Origin: Paractinoplanes aksuensis
Lineage (GTDB): Bacteria; Actinomycetota; Actinomycetes; Mycobacteriales; Micromonosporaceae
Length of the DNA stretch: 64,000 nt
Direction of reading: 5' to 3'
Assembly: GCF_024137025.1 (NCBI RefSeq)
Contig: NZ_JAMYJR010000041.1
Location: 124,001-188,000 of the forward strand
Positions 18,007 to 28,120 of this stretch are shown here, in pieces. The position numbers and the translations under genes were made by a program. The notes under the pieces are model-generated. The model had not been told where the DNA came from. It saw only the letters and a program-made list of their open reading frames with translations, and searched no databases. Position 1 is the stretch's first letter, and every line of letters begins with the position of its first letter.

Positions 18007-18597
18007 GTGACTGATAGCCTGCGTCAAGTGGCAGGGGTGCGGAAGCAGCAGGCGGCACAGACCGAGGCGGAACTGAAGGCGGCCGCCGTGCGGGTCTTCG
18101 AGCGCACCGGCTATCTCAACGCCAAGATCACGGACATCACGGCCGAGGCGGGGCGGGCCACCGGCTCGTTCTACAAGCACTTCGCGAGCAAGGAGCAACT
18201 GCTCGAGGCGCTGCTGGCGGATCTGCTGGTCGAGGGGGACGAGTCGGCGGCGGCGGCCGGGCACAGCGACGACTTCCGGGATCGGGCGGCGGTGCGCTAT
18301 CACGTCGCGGCGTACTGGAACTTCTATCGGCGGCACCGCACCGTGGTCGAGGCGCTGCGGCAGGCGGCCGTCGTCGACGAGGGGTTCGCCGAGCGGTCCC
18401 GGCAGCTGATGGAGCCCGACCTGCGGCACCTGGCCGAGCACATGGCCAAGGCCGATCCGCCCGGGGATCCGTACGTGCTGGCCTCGATCTTCGCCACGCT
18501 GGTGTCGGCCCTGGCCGAGCGGTGGGCGACGGACGACGAGGCTTTGGAGACGCTGACGACGTTCATCCACAACGGCATCGGGGCCGGCCCCCGATAG
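18007..18597 (+). CDS. TetR-family transcriptional regulator
   Basis: A 196-residue repressor. The N-terminal TetR helix-turn-helix is VFERTGYLNAKITDITAEAG, then RATGSFYKHFASKEQLLEAL. The C-terminal ligand domain has no assignable ligand. I give GTG 18007; GTG 18028 (VAGVRKQQ) is equally possible and would fit a leaderless start after a TGATAG box at 18011. It is divergent from the FAD monooxygenase, its probable target, with a palindrome between them. Confidence 0.85.
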   Translation: MTDSLRQVAGVRKQQAAQTEAELKAAAVRVFERTGYLNAKITDITAEAGRATGSFYKHFASKEQLLEALLADLLVEGDESAAAAGHSDDFRDRAAVRYHVAAYWNFYRRHRTVVEALRQAAVVDEGFAERSRQLMEPDLRHLAEHMAKADPPGDPYVLASIFATLVSALAERWATDDEALETLTTFIHNGIGAGPR

Positions 18598-18621
18598 GAG
18601 CCGGCCCCGAGCGGAGAAGCG

Positions 18622-19367
18622 TCAGAACTTCTTGCGTACGGCCTGGCGGTAGTCCGCGTTCAAGCGGCCGATCAGGGTCAGCGGGATGCCCTTCGGGCAG
18701 ACCTGGGTGCACTCGCCCATGTTGGTGCAGCCGCCGAAGCCGGCGTCGTCCTGGGCCTGCAGCATGTCGATGACCCGGGTGTCGCGTTCGGGCTGGCCCT
18801 GCGGCATGAGACCCAGGTGGGCCACCTTGGCCGCGGTGAACAGCATCGCCGAGCCGTTCGGGCAGGCCGCCACGCAGGCGCCGCAGCCGATGCACGTGGC
18901 CGCCTCGAACGCCAGGTCGGCGTCCACCTTGGGCACGGGGGTGGCGTGGGCCTCGGGCGCGGCGCCGGTCGGGGCCGTGATGTAGCCGCCGGCCGCGATG
19001 ATGTCGTCGAAGGCGCTGCGATCGACGACCAGGTCCTTGATCACCGGGAAGGCGGCGGCCCGCCACGGCTCCACGTCGATGACGTCGCCGTCCTTGAAGT
19101 GCCGCATGTGCAGCTGGCAGGTCGTGGTGGCCTTCTCGGGGCCGTGGGCCACGCCGTCGATCACCATGCTGCACGCGCCGCAGATGCCCTCGCGGCAGTC
19201 GTGGTCGAACGCGATCGGGTCGTCACCGTCGAGGATCAGGGACTCGTTCAGCACGTCCAGCATCTCGAGGAAGCTGGCGTCGGGCGAGATGTCCTTGACG
19301 CCGTAGGTGACCATCTTCCCGGCGGTGTCCGGGTCGGTCTGCCGCCAGACCCGTACCTTGATGTCCA

Positions 19368-19368
<1 letters not shown>
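18622..19368 (-). CDS. sdhB: succinate dehydrogenase/fumarate reductase iron-sulfur subunit
   Basis: Complex II electron-transfer subunit, 248 residues. The [2Fe-2S] ligands are C58, C63, C66 and C84 (CREGICGAC...TTTC). The second half holds CIGCGACVAACP (C159, C162, C165, C169) and GGCTNMGECTQVCP (C214, C220, C224), giving the [4Fe-4S] and [3Fe-4S] clusters. Its ATG overlaps the sdhA stop by one base (TAATG). It is the last gene of the leftward sdhC-sdhA-sdhB operon; 24 bases separate it from the convergent TetR gene. Confidence 0.95.
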
Positions 19369-21314
<1,946 letters not shown>

Positions 21315-21316
21315 GA

Positions 21317-22045
21317 TCAATCCACCAATCCGACGAGAACCGCGAAGGGCACCGAGAGGTAGCCGACGACGAGCACCAGCGACAGCACCAGGGCCGTGGC
21401 GCGGGCGTAGAACTCGCCGCGCGGGCTCTGCAGGCCGAAGGTGCGCACCGCGCTCCAGAGCCCGTGCCGCAGGTGGAAGCCGACCGCGACGATCGCCAGC
21501 GTGTAGAACAGTGTCACGTACCAGCGGCCGGGCGCGAAGTCCTCGGCGACGTTCCGGTAGACCTCACCGTGCACGCCGTGCGGGTTCAATGTGAGCGTGG
21601 TCAGGTCGAGGATGTGGTAGATCACGAAGAGCAGGACGATCACGCCGCCCCAGCGCATCGTGCGGGCGGCGTAGCTGCCCTGCACCTTGGGCCGGTGCGC
21701 GTACCTGACCGGGCGGGCCTGCCGGGCCCGGCGGGTCAGGATGGTCGCCGCCACGATGTGCCCGATCACGGCCACGGTCAGCACGGTCCGCTGGATGTAG
21801 AGGAACCAGGCCTCGGGCAGCAACGGGTTGCCGATGGTCCGCAGCCAGTGCGCGTAGTGATCGAAGGTCTCGGGGCCGAAGAAGATCTTCAGGTTGCCGA
21901 TCATGTGCGCGTACAGGAAGGCGACCAGCAGCAGGCCGGTCACCGCCATGAAGAGCTTGAGGGCGACCGAGGAACGCCGCCGCGCCGTTTTGCCCGGAGC
22001 GGGCGCTGCCGCCGCCGACTTCCGGGTCGAAGTATCTACCGCCAC
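21317..22045 (-). CDS. sdhC: succinate dehydrogenase cytochrome b subunit
   Basis: The single-chain membrane anchor of 242 residues with five predicted membrane helices that carries haem b and handles menaquinone, as in the type B SdhCAB enzymes of Gram-positive bacteria. Conserved histidines occur in FLYAHMIGN, HYAHWLR, GHIVAA, IYHILDLTT and FHLRHGLW. The GTG start at 22045 is the first gene of the operon. It is divergent from a LysR gene with 77 bases between starts. Confidence 0.92.
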   Translation of the reverse strand: MAVDTSTRKSAAAAPAPGKTARRRSSVALKLFMAVTGLLLVAFLYAHMIGNLKIFFGPETFDHYAHWLRTIGNPLLPEAWFLYIQRTVLTVAVIGHIVAATILTRRARQARPVRYAHRPKVQGSYAARTMRWGGVIVLLFVIYHILDLTTLTLNPHGVHGEVYRNVAEDFAPGRWYVTLFYTLAIVAVGFHLRHGLWSAVRTFGLQSPRGEFYARATALVLSLVLVVGYLSVPFAVLVGLVD

Positions 22046-22103
22046 ACACTGGACGGTAGGTACCGGGTGACGATTCGTCTAATGCATGATCGACGCAGTC
22101 TCC

Positions 22104-22118
22104 ATAGAGATAGGCTAT
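22104..22118. promoter_or_regulatory. LysR-type box ATAG-N7-CTAT between sdhC and the LysR gene
   Basis: A T-N11-A palindrome (ATAGAGATAGGCTAT), 5 bases before the LysR start and 59 before sdhC. Position and form suit a LysR autoregulatory and activation site controlling succinate dehydrogenase. Confidence 0.5.
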
Positions 22119-22122
22119 CGAG

Positions 22123-23040
22123 GTGCAGCTCCAGCAACTTCGCTACTTTCTCGCGGTGGAACAAACCCGCCACTTCACCCAAGCTGCGGACATTTTGGGC
22201 GTCTCGCAGCCGACTCTCAGTAAGCAAATTCACACGCTGGAAACGACCCTCGGCGCGCCCCTGTTCGAGCGGATCCGTGGCGGTGTGACCCTGACCGTGG
22301 CCGGGCAGACCCTGCTGCCGCTGGCCCAGCGGATGGTCGCCGACGCCGACGCGGCCCAGGAAGCGGTGGCCGACATCGTGGGCCTGCGCCGCGGCGAGGT
22401 GCGGCTGGGCGCCACCCCGAGCCTGTGCTCGTCGCTCGTGCCCGAGGTGCTGCGCACCTTCCGGGCCGGGAACCCCGACATCCAGCTCTACGTCAACGAG
22501 GGCGGCTCGCAGGACCTGATCGAGAACCTGCTGGCCCACACGCTCGACCTGGCCCTGATCGTCCAGCCCGAGGAGGGCGTCGACGACTCGCTGAGCGCCG
22601 ACCCCGTGCTGCGCGAGAGCCTGGTCGTGGCCTCGGTGGCCGACGGCCCGCCGCCCACGCCGCACGCGCAGATCGCCCTTTCCGAGCTCGAGCACACGCC
22701 GCTGGTCATGTTCCGGGCCGGCTACGACATTCGCGGGGTGACCCTCGAGGCGTGCCAGAAGGCGGGGTTCACGCCCAAGTTCGCCGTCGAGGGCGGCGAG
22801 ATGGACGCGGTGCTGGCGTTCGTCGAGGCCGGGCTGGGCGTGGCCCTGGTGCCGAGCATGGTGCTGGCCAACCGGCCGCTGCTGCGGGCCACTCCGCTGG
22901 CCCCGCCGGGCATGCGGCGGACGATCGCGCTGGCCCACCGGAAGCGCTCGGTGCTGCCGCACGCCGCCGAGGCGCTTCGCCGAACACTGCTCCATCACAT
23001 CGCGACAGAAAAACTGCCGCTCGGCGTCCGCCCGCTTTAA
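22123..23040 (+). CDS. LysR-family transcriptional regulator next to sdhCAB
   Basis: A 305-residue regulator. The N-terminal winged HTH is LQQLRYFLAVEQTRHFTQAA, DILGVSQPTLSKQIHTLE; the effector-binding domain (about 90-290) has the usual two-lobed pattern (GEVRLGATPSL, VEGGEMDAVLAFVEAGLGVA). Divergence from sdhCAB suggests it adjusts complex II expression to a metabolite such as a TCA-cycle acid; that effector is a guess. Its TAA stop is the left border of a MITE-like element. Confidence 0.9.
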   Translation: MQLQQLRYFLAVEQTRHFTQAADILGVSQPTLSKQIHTLETTLGAPLFERIRGGVTLTVAGQTLLPLAQRMVADADAAQEAVADIVGLRRGEVRLGATPSLCSSLVPEVLRTFRAGNPDIQLYVNEGGSQDLIENLLAHTLDLALIVQPEEGVDDSLSADPVLRESLVVASVADGPPPTPHAQIALSELEHTPLVMFRAGYDIRGVTLEACQKAGFTPKFAVEGGEMDAVLAFVEAGLGVALVPSMVLANRPLLRATPLAPPGMRRTIALAHRKRSVLPHAAEALRRTLLHHIATEKLPLGVRPL

Positions 23041-23201
23041 GGCGTGTTTCATGACTGGACCCGACCTGCGCCGGGCCCAGATTTCGGCTGCGCACGTCCC
23101 GCGAAAGGCCGGTTACAACACCGGTAGCCTGCCTTCCGCGGGCCGCACACAGCCGAAATCTGGACCTCGCCGCAGGCCGACCCCAGTTATGAAACACGCC
23201 T
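23040..23201. mobile_element. 162-bp MITE-like palindromic element flanked by TA
   Basis: Terminal inverted repeats of about 54 bp begin AGGCGTGTTTCATGACTGG on the left and, read inward from the right end, AGGCGTGTTTCATAACTGG, with about 80% identity continuing to ATTTCGGCTG. TA dinucleotides flank both ends (23038-23039, 23202-23203). No open frame lies inside. The two convergent genes both end in TAA formed at the element borders. It looks like a non-autonomous transposon; it could now act as a two-way terminator. Confidence 0.6.
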
Positions 23202-23908
23202 TAGAAGCGCGAAGCGGCCAGCCACCGCTCCCACAACGCGGCGTCGCCGGCGGGTTGCGACGTGGCGCGGCGGCGGTTGAGCGTCAGCAACAGCTCCAGG
23301 ACGGGGGCGGTCACGGTCACGTCGGCCCCGCGGTCGCCGTCATCCCATGTGATGCCGCTGCTGGTAAGGGTGACGTGCCAACTTCGGGGGACGTCGGTGG
23401 CGCTGAACTGAAGGGTCTCGCCGTCGCCCCGCATCGTTTCGAACGTCTTGAAGCTGAGCAGCAGGTCGGAGACGCCGTCGGCGGCCAGGTCGGGGGCCAG
23501 CTCGCCGTCCGGGTCGGCGTCGAAGCGGTGGACGACCTCGTCGTGCACCATGCGCCGCTGCCAGAACCCGGCCGTCTGGTGCCTCGGGTGCCAGGTCCAG
23601 GCCTCGTTCGAGAAGCCCACGGCGACCACGGCGGCGTTGAGCCGTTGGGCGCCGTCGAGCAGCCAGGGCGTCCAGACGTCCGGATCGGACGGTGCGCCGA
23701 CCCGCTCGTACTCGACCGGGCCGCCGGCCTCGAGGACGTCGGCCGCGTAGCGGTGGCCCGAGCCGACGTGGGTGACCAGGTCGTGGACCGTCCACTCAGG
23801 GCAGCTGGGCACGATCGTCGCGATCGGCAGGCGGGCCGCGGCCGCACCGAGCCGCCCCGCCTCGGCTTCGAGTTCCGCTGCGTACCGTTCCGGGGCCAGC
23901 CATTCCAT
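23201..23908 (-). CDS. mycothiol-dependent maleylpyruvate isomerase family protein
   Basis: A 235-residue protein with an N-terminal DinB-like helical bundle (PEWTVHDLVTHVG, HDEVVHRFDAD carrying likely zinc ligands) and a C-terminal SCP2-like half (FSATDVPRSWHVTLT..VTAPVLELLLTL). This matches the MDMPI_N plus C architecture of actinobacterial mycothiol-dependent enzymes; the actual substrate is unknown. It starts at ATG 23908, 13 bases from a small palindromic element shared with the divergent methyltransferase gene, and its stop abuts the 162-bp MITE-like element. Confidence 0.85.
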   Translation of the reverse strand: MEWLAPERYAAELEAEAGRLGAAAARLPIATIVPSCPEWTVHDLVTHVGSGHRYAADVLEAGGPVEYERVGAPSDPDVWTPWLLDGAQRLNAAVVAVGFSNEAWTWHPRHQTAGFWQRRMVHDEVVHRFDADPDGELAPDLAADGVSDLLLSFKTFETMRGDGETLQFSATDVPRSWHVTLTSSGITWDDGDRGADVTVTAPVLELLLTLNRRRATSQPAGDAALWERWLAASRF

Positions 23909-23921
23909 GGAAATGACCTTA

Positions 23922-23975
23922 AGGCCTGTTCGGGGCCGGCGTGGGGCTACGGAGGGGCCAGCCTCGAACAGGCCT
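23922..23975. repeat. 54-bp palindromic element flanked by TA
   Basis: Arms AGGCCTGTTCGGGGCCGGC (left) and AGGCCTGTTCGAGGCTGGC (right, inverted) with two mismatches, flanked by TA at 23920-23921 and 23976-23977. The terminal AGGCCTGTT and the TA flanks echo the element at 23040-23201. It fills the divergent promoter region of the isomerase and methyltransferase genes. Confidence 0.55.
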
Positions 23976-23985
23976 TAATGTCTGG

Positions 23986-24741
23986 ATGGTGAACCGTGGG
24001 GAGTTCGAGGATCCGCGCCTGGTCGAGATCTACGACGCGGAGACCGTCTGGGGCTGGGACGACGACCTGTTCATGGCGTTGCTGGCGGAACGGGACGCGC
24101 CCCGGGTGCTCGACTTCGGCTGCGGCACCGGGCGGCTCGCGATCGCCATGGCCGCCGCCGGGCACGAGGTGACCGCGGTCGAACCGGCCCGGGCCGCCCT
24201 CGACGCCGCCCGTCGCAAGCCCGGGGCCGGCCAGGTGCGCTGGATCGAGGGCGCGGCCGAGGTCGTTCCGGCCCGGGCGTACGAGGCCGTGATGATGACG
24301 GGTCACGTGGCGCAGTCCCTCGTCAGTGACGAGCAGTGGCTGTCGACCTTGCGGGTCCTGCGCCGGGCGCTCGTCCCGGGCGGCCGGTTGATCTTCGACA
24401 GTCGCGATCCGGACGCCCGCCCGTGGTCGTCCTGGACTCCTGTCGGCTCACGTCGGCCCGTCGTCGGGCCCGACGGCGAGATCGTCGACACATGGATGGA
24501 CGTAGATTTGGTGGCCGAGGCGACGGTCACCGTAACTCGGCACTATGCATTTACTCACAGTGACGAGCTCACCAGCTCGGCCACGCTGCGCTTTCGCTCC
24601 GAAAGTGAGCTGAGGACTACTGTCGAAGCGGCGGGCTTCGATGTGGACAGGGTCTATGGCGGGTGGGCCCGGGAGCCTGTTGGCACAGGTGAGGACGGAG
24701 AATTGATCGCAGTTGCGATGGCGCGGCCGCAGGGTAGGTGA
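23986..24741 (+). CDS. SAM-dependent methyltransferase, class I
   Basis: A 251-residue Rossmann methyltransferase. The SAM-binding motif I is VLDFGCGTGRLAIAMAAAGHEV (about 45-66), with motif II acid in TAVEPARAALD and a motif-IV-like AYEAVMMTGHVAQSL. The C-terminal part (RHYAFTHSDELTSSATLRF) is a beta-rich region typical of small-molecule methyltransferases. Substrate unknown. ATG 23986 chosen; the upstream part of the frame lies in the palindromic element. Confidence 0.85.
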   Translation: MVNRGEFEDPRLVEIYDAETVWGWDDDLFMALLAERDAPRVLDFGCGTGRLAIAMAAAGHEVTAVEPARAALDAARRKPGAGQVRWIEGAAEVVPARAYEAVMMTGHVAQSLVSDEQWLSTLRVLRRALVPGGRLIFDSRDPDARPWSSWTPVGSRRPVVGPDGEIVDTWMDVDLVAEATVTVTRHYAFTHSDELTSSATLRFRSESELRTTVEAAGFDVDRVYGGWAREPVGTGEDGELIAVAMARPQGR

Positions 24742-24879
24742 TGTAACACTCTCTGTCTATCGGCAACCTGCCAATAGGGGCCGACCCGCGTCGGCCGCCG
24801 ATATGTGATTACTATTCGCTCACGTTGGAGCGAGACCGCTCGATGGAGAGCGGGTCGATCAGAGGGAGAGGTGGGTGCG

Positions 24880-26601
24880 ATGTCGGAGCTGCCGAGAGGC
24901 AACCAGGGCCCGGGCGACGAGCCGATCACCCACCACGGGCCGCCCGGTGGCGGCGCCGGCCGGGTGCTGCTCGCGGCCGCGATCGTGGTGCTGCTGGTCG
25001 CCGTGGCCGGGGGCACGACGTGGTGGATGTACTCCCGTGATCCCGCCCCCACCTCCAACACCGCCGGCCTCCCGGAGCGGTCGCCGTCGGCCGCCACCTG
25101 TGCGGGGGTGAAGCTGCGGGTCGCCGCCGCCCCCGAGATCGCGCCGGTGGTCAGCGCCGCGGCCAAGACGCTGGACGACGACCCGGCCAACACCTGCGAC
25201 CCCATCGAGGTCGTCGCCGAGGAACCGGGCTACACCGTGGCCGCCGCGGCCAAGCCCGACGTCTGGATCCCGTCCAGCAGCGCCTGGCTGAGCATCGCCA
25301 ACGCGGGCGGCGCCGCCTTCGCCACCGACGGCAAGCCGCTGGCCCACTCGCCGATCATGCTGGCCGCCCCGGCCGTGGTCGCGAAGACGATCGCCAAGGG
25401 CGACCGGACCTCGTGGGCCCAGCTCACCGGGGCCGCCGCCGCCGGCAAGCTCTCGGCCGTGACCATGCCGGACGCGCAGTACAGCACGACCGGCCTGCTC
25501 TCGGTCTACGGCGTCAACGCGGCCATGGCCCGCACCACCCCCGACGCCGGCATCGCCCAGTTGCGGGCGCTGACCTTGCGCAGCCGGCTGGCCGACGCCA
25601 CGGCCGACCCGACCAAACTGCTGGCCCGGGTGGCCGAGCAGTGGAACACCAACGGCGTGGTCTACGACGTCGGCGTCTTCCCCACCACCGAGCAGCAGCT
25701 GCGCGCCTACCAGCAGGGCAAGCACACCATCCCGCTCCAGGGCGCGTACCCGGTCGACGGTCAGGTCGAGGCCGACTACCCGTTCGCCGTGGCCAAGAAC
25801 AACCAGGACGTCGAGCTGACCGCCCAGCTGCGGGCGGCGATCACCCGTACGTCGCTGACCAAGGCCGGTTTCCGCCCGGCCTCGCTGCCCAACACGTTGC
25901 CGCTGCCGGCCAAGCCGCGCGAGCTGCTCGCCATGTCGACGATGTGGAGCGAGTACAAATCGCTCAGCACCCAGGTGCTGCTGCTCATCGACGCGTCCGG
26001 CTCGATGAACAAGAAGATCGCGGCGCCCGGCGGCGGCACCACCACGCGGGCCGGTCTGCTGCGTGAGTCGGGCCGGTTCGCGGCCGAGCTGTTCGCCGAG
26101 GACACCACCGTCGGCATGTGGTTCTTCGGCCAGCCGACGCCGTCCAGCCCGCCGCACAAAGAGGTCGTGTCCTACGGTCCGATCACCGCGCCGGTCGCCG
26201 GCAAGACCCGCCGTGAGGCGCTGGCCAAGGCGATGATCGACTACCGCGCGGCCGACAACTCGGGCACGCCGCTCTACAAGTCGGTGCTCGACGGCGTGGC
26301 CGAGATGCGCGAGAAGGTCTCACCGGGCACGGTCACCCTGGTCGTGGTGCTGACCGACGGCGAGGACGGCGAGTCCACGTTCAAGATGACCCAGTCCCAG
26401 TTCATGACCAAGCTGGCCGCCGAGCAGGACCCGAGCCGCCCGGTGCCGGTGCTCGCCCTCGGCTACGGTCCCGACGTCGACATGCAGGCCCTGACCGCGA
26501 TGTCCGAGGCAACCGGGGGCAAGGCGTTCCCGGCCACCGACCCGGCCGACCTGTCGTCGGCCATCGCCAAGGCGTTCCTGGCCGCCCACGCCCCACGCTG
26601 A
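24880..26601 (+). CDS. membrane-anchored substrate-binding-protein/VWA chimera
   Basis: A 573-residue surface protein: short cytoplasmic start, one membrane helix (about 28-50), then an extracellular region resembling the ABC-transporter type 2 binding-protein fold (LRVAAAPEIAPVVSAAA, DVWIPSSSAWLSI, AAPAVVAKTI), then a C-terminal von Willebrand A domain. Its MIDAS begins at D371 in LLIDASGSMN (DxSxS intact), with later acidic contacts in LTDGEDGE. The binding-protein half may sense or capture a ligand and the VWA half bind a protein through a metal. Nothing nearby names the partner. ATG 24880 has GGGAGAGG upstream. Confidence 0.8.
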   Translation: MSELPRGNQGPGDEPITHHGPPGGGAGRVLLAAAIVVLLVAVAGGTTWWMYSRDPAPTSNTAGLPERSPSAATCAGVKLRVAAAPEIAPVVSAAAKTLDDDPANTCDPIEVVAEEPGYTVAAAAKPDVWIPSSSAWLSIANAGGAAFATDGKPLAHSPIMLAAPAVVAKTIAKGDRTSWAQLTGAAAAGKLSAVTMPDAQYSTTGLLSVYGVNAAMARTTPDAGIAQLRALTLRSRLADATADPTKLLARVAEQWNTNGVVYDVGVFPTTEQQLRAYQQGKHTIPLQGAYPVDGQVEADYPFAVAKNNQDVELTAQLRAAITRTSLTKAGFRPASLPNTLPLPAKPRELLAMSTMWSEYKSLSTQVLLLIDASGSMNKKIAAPGGGTTTRAGLLRESGRFAAELFAEDTTVGMWFFGQPTPSSPPHKEVVSYGPITAPVAGKTRREALAKAMIDYRAADNSGTPLYKSVLDGVAEMREKVSPGTVTLVVVLTDGEDGESTFKMTQSQFMTKLAAEQDPSRPVPVLALGYGPDVDMQALTAMSEATGGKAFPATDPADLSSAIAKAFLAAHAPR

Positions 26602-26698
26602 CTCAGGCCGGCTCGATGCCCCCGCGCTGACTCAGGCCGGCTCGATGCCCCCGCGCTGACTCAGGCCGGCTCGATGCCCCCGCGCTGACTCAGGCCGG
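26597..26698. repeat. 29-bp tandem repeat carrying both convergent stop codons
   Basis: Units GCTGACTCAGGCCGG... at 26597-26625, 26626-26654 and 26655-26683, then a partial fourth from 26684. Each unit contains TGA (stop of the VWA gene in the first copy) and TCA (stop of crtI on the other strand in the last copy), so the two gene ends were driven apart by duplication of one 29-bp segment. Confidence 0.85.
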
Positions 26699-28120
26699 GC
26701 CGATGCGGTCGGCCACGATCTGGGCCGAGAGGGTCACCATCGGCAGGCCGCCGCCGGGGTGCACCGAGCCGCCGACCAGGTGCAGCCCCTCGACCGGGCC
26801 GTGGTTGACCGGGCGCATCAGCCCGCCCGCGGTGCCATAGATGGCGCCGCCGGGGGCGGCCGTGGCCTCGGCCAGGTCGGCGGGCGTGCGGGTCTCGCGA
26901 AAAAGCAACCGGTGGCGTACGTCGAGACCGCGCTCGGCCAGCACAGCGAGCACGCGATCGGCGTACGCGTCGGCCAGCCCCGGCCGTCGCCAGTCCACCG
27001 CCCGCCAGCCGCTGCCGTGCCGGGGCGCGTTGATCAGCACGAACCACGCCTCACAACCGGCCGGGTGCACGGCCGGGTCGACGGCCCGGGTGACGAAGAC
27101 GGTGGGATCGCCCGCCGGCCGGGCCCGGCGCGACGCCGATCCGAAGATGTCGTCGAACTCGGCGTCGTAATAGGACGGGAAGAAGACGGTGTGGTGGGCC
27201 AGCTCCGGCGTCTCCCCGCGCACGCCCAGCAGCAGCACGAAACCGCCGAGGCTGCGGTCGGTCAACCCGCTCAGGCGCCGCGGGGCCGGCAGCAGATCGC
27301 GATAGACGGTCAGCGCGTCCACATTCGACACCACGGCCGCGGCCGGCACGAACTCGCCACCGGCCAGGCGTACGCCGGTGACCTTCCCGCCCTCGGCCGT
27401 GATCCGCTGCACCTCGGTGTTCCGCACGATCCGCACGCCGGCGGCCGAGCAGCGCTCCTCGAGCGTCGTGGCGATCGTGCCCAGGCCGCCCGGCACGTAG
27501 AAGCCGCCGAAAGCCAGCTCCGCGTACGGGACGGCGGCCAGCGCGGCCGGCGCCCGGCGCGGGTCGGCCCCGGTGTAGGTCGCGTACCGGTCGAGCATCG
27601 TCCGCAGCCGCGGGTCGCGCAGGTACTGCCGGCCCAGCGCGCGCAACGAGCGGCCGGGCGCGATCGCCGCCAGGTCGCCGACCCGCCAGGTCAGCCCGGC
27701 CAGCGAGGCCGGGGTCACCGGATTGCGCAGCACCGACCGCCACGACGCGTCCCAGATGCGGCGGGCGCGGGTCCAGAACCGGTCCCAGTCGTGCGCGGCC
27801 TCCGGCCCGAGGGCGACGGCGATGCGGTCGAGGAACTCGGCGTGCACGGCCGACGAGTCGAGCACCGTGCCGTCGGCGAAGACGTGCCGCACCACCGGGT
27901 CGAGCGGCACCAGGTCGGGCTGGGCCTCGGTGAAGACCTGGGGCAGGGTGAGCAGGCTGGGCCCGGTGTCGAAGCGGAACCCGTCCCGCTCGTGGACGGC
28001 CAGCTTGCCGCCGAGCTCACCCGACCGCTCGAACACGGTCACCGAGTGCCCGGCCCCCGCGAGTCGCGCCGCCGCGGTCAACCCGCCGACACCCGCGCCG
28101 ATGACGATGATGCTGCTCAT
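26690..28120 (-). CDS. crtI: CrtI-type phytoene desaturase/carotenoid dehydrogenase
   Basis: A 476-residue FAD enzyme of the CrtI/CrtD family that desaturates (or otherwise oxidises) carotenoid chains. It begins IIVIGAGVGGLTAAARLAGAGHSV, then FERSGELGGKL and FDTGPSLLTLP. The C-terminal FAD motif is GLHLVGGSVHPGGGLPMV. Sequence alone cannot say whether it is a four-step phytoene desaturase or a 3,4-desaturase. Its ATG overlaps the CruG-like stop (ATGA), and it is the last gene of a seven-gene leftward operon. Confidence 0.9.
   Translation of the reverse strand: MSSIIVIGAGVGGLTAAARLAGAGHSVTVFERSGELGGKLAVHERDGFRFDTGPSLLTLPQVFTEAQPDLVPLDPVVRHVFADGTVLDSSAVHAEFLDRIAVALGPEAAHDWDRFWTRARRIWDASWRSVLRNPVTPASLAGLTWRVGDLAAIAPGRSLRALGRQYLRDPRLRTMLDRYATYTGADPRRAPAALAAVPYAELAFGGFYVPGGLGTIATTLEERCSAAGVRIVRNTEVQRITAEGGKVTGVRLAGGEFVPAAAVVSNVDALTVYRDLLPAPRRLSGLTDRSLGGFVLLLGVRGETPELAHHTVFFPSYYDAEFDDIFGSASRRARPAGDPTVFVTRAVDPAVHPAGCEAWFVLINAPRHGSGWRAVDWRRPGLADAYADRVLAVLAERGLDVRHRLLFRETRTPADLAEATAAPGGAIYGTAGGLMRPVNHGPVEGLHLVGGSVHPGGGLPMVTLSAQIVADRIGPA

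Noticed and set aside
26597..26698. Possible CRISPR array
   Set aside because: Repeats are directly adjacent with no unique spacers; it is a minisatellite. The same holds for the arrays at 46.2 and 50.3 kb.
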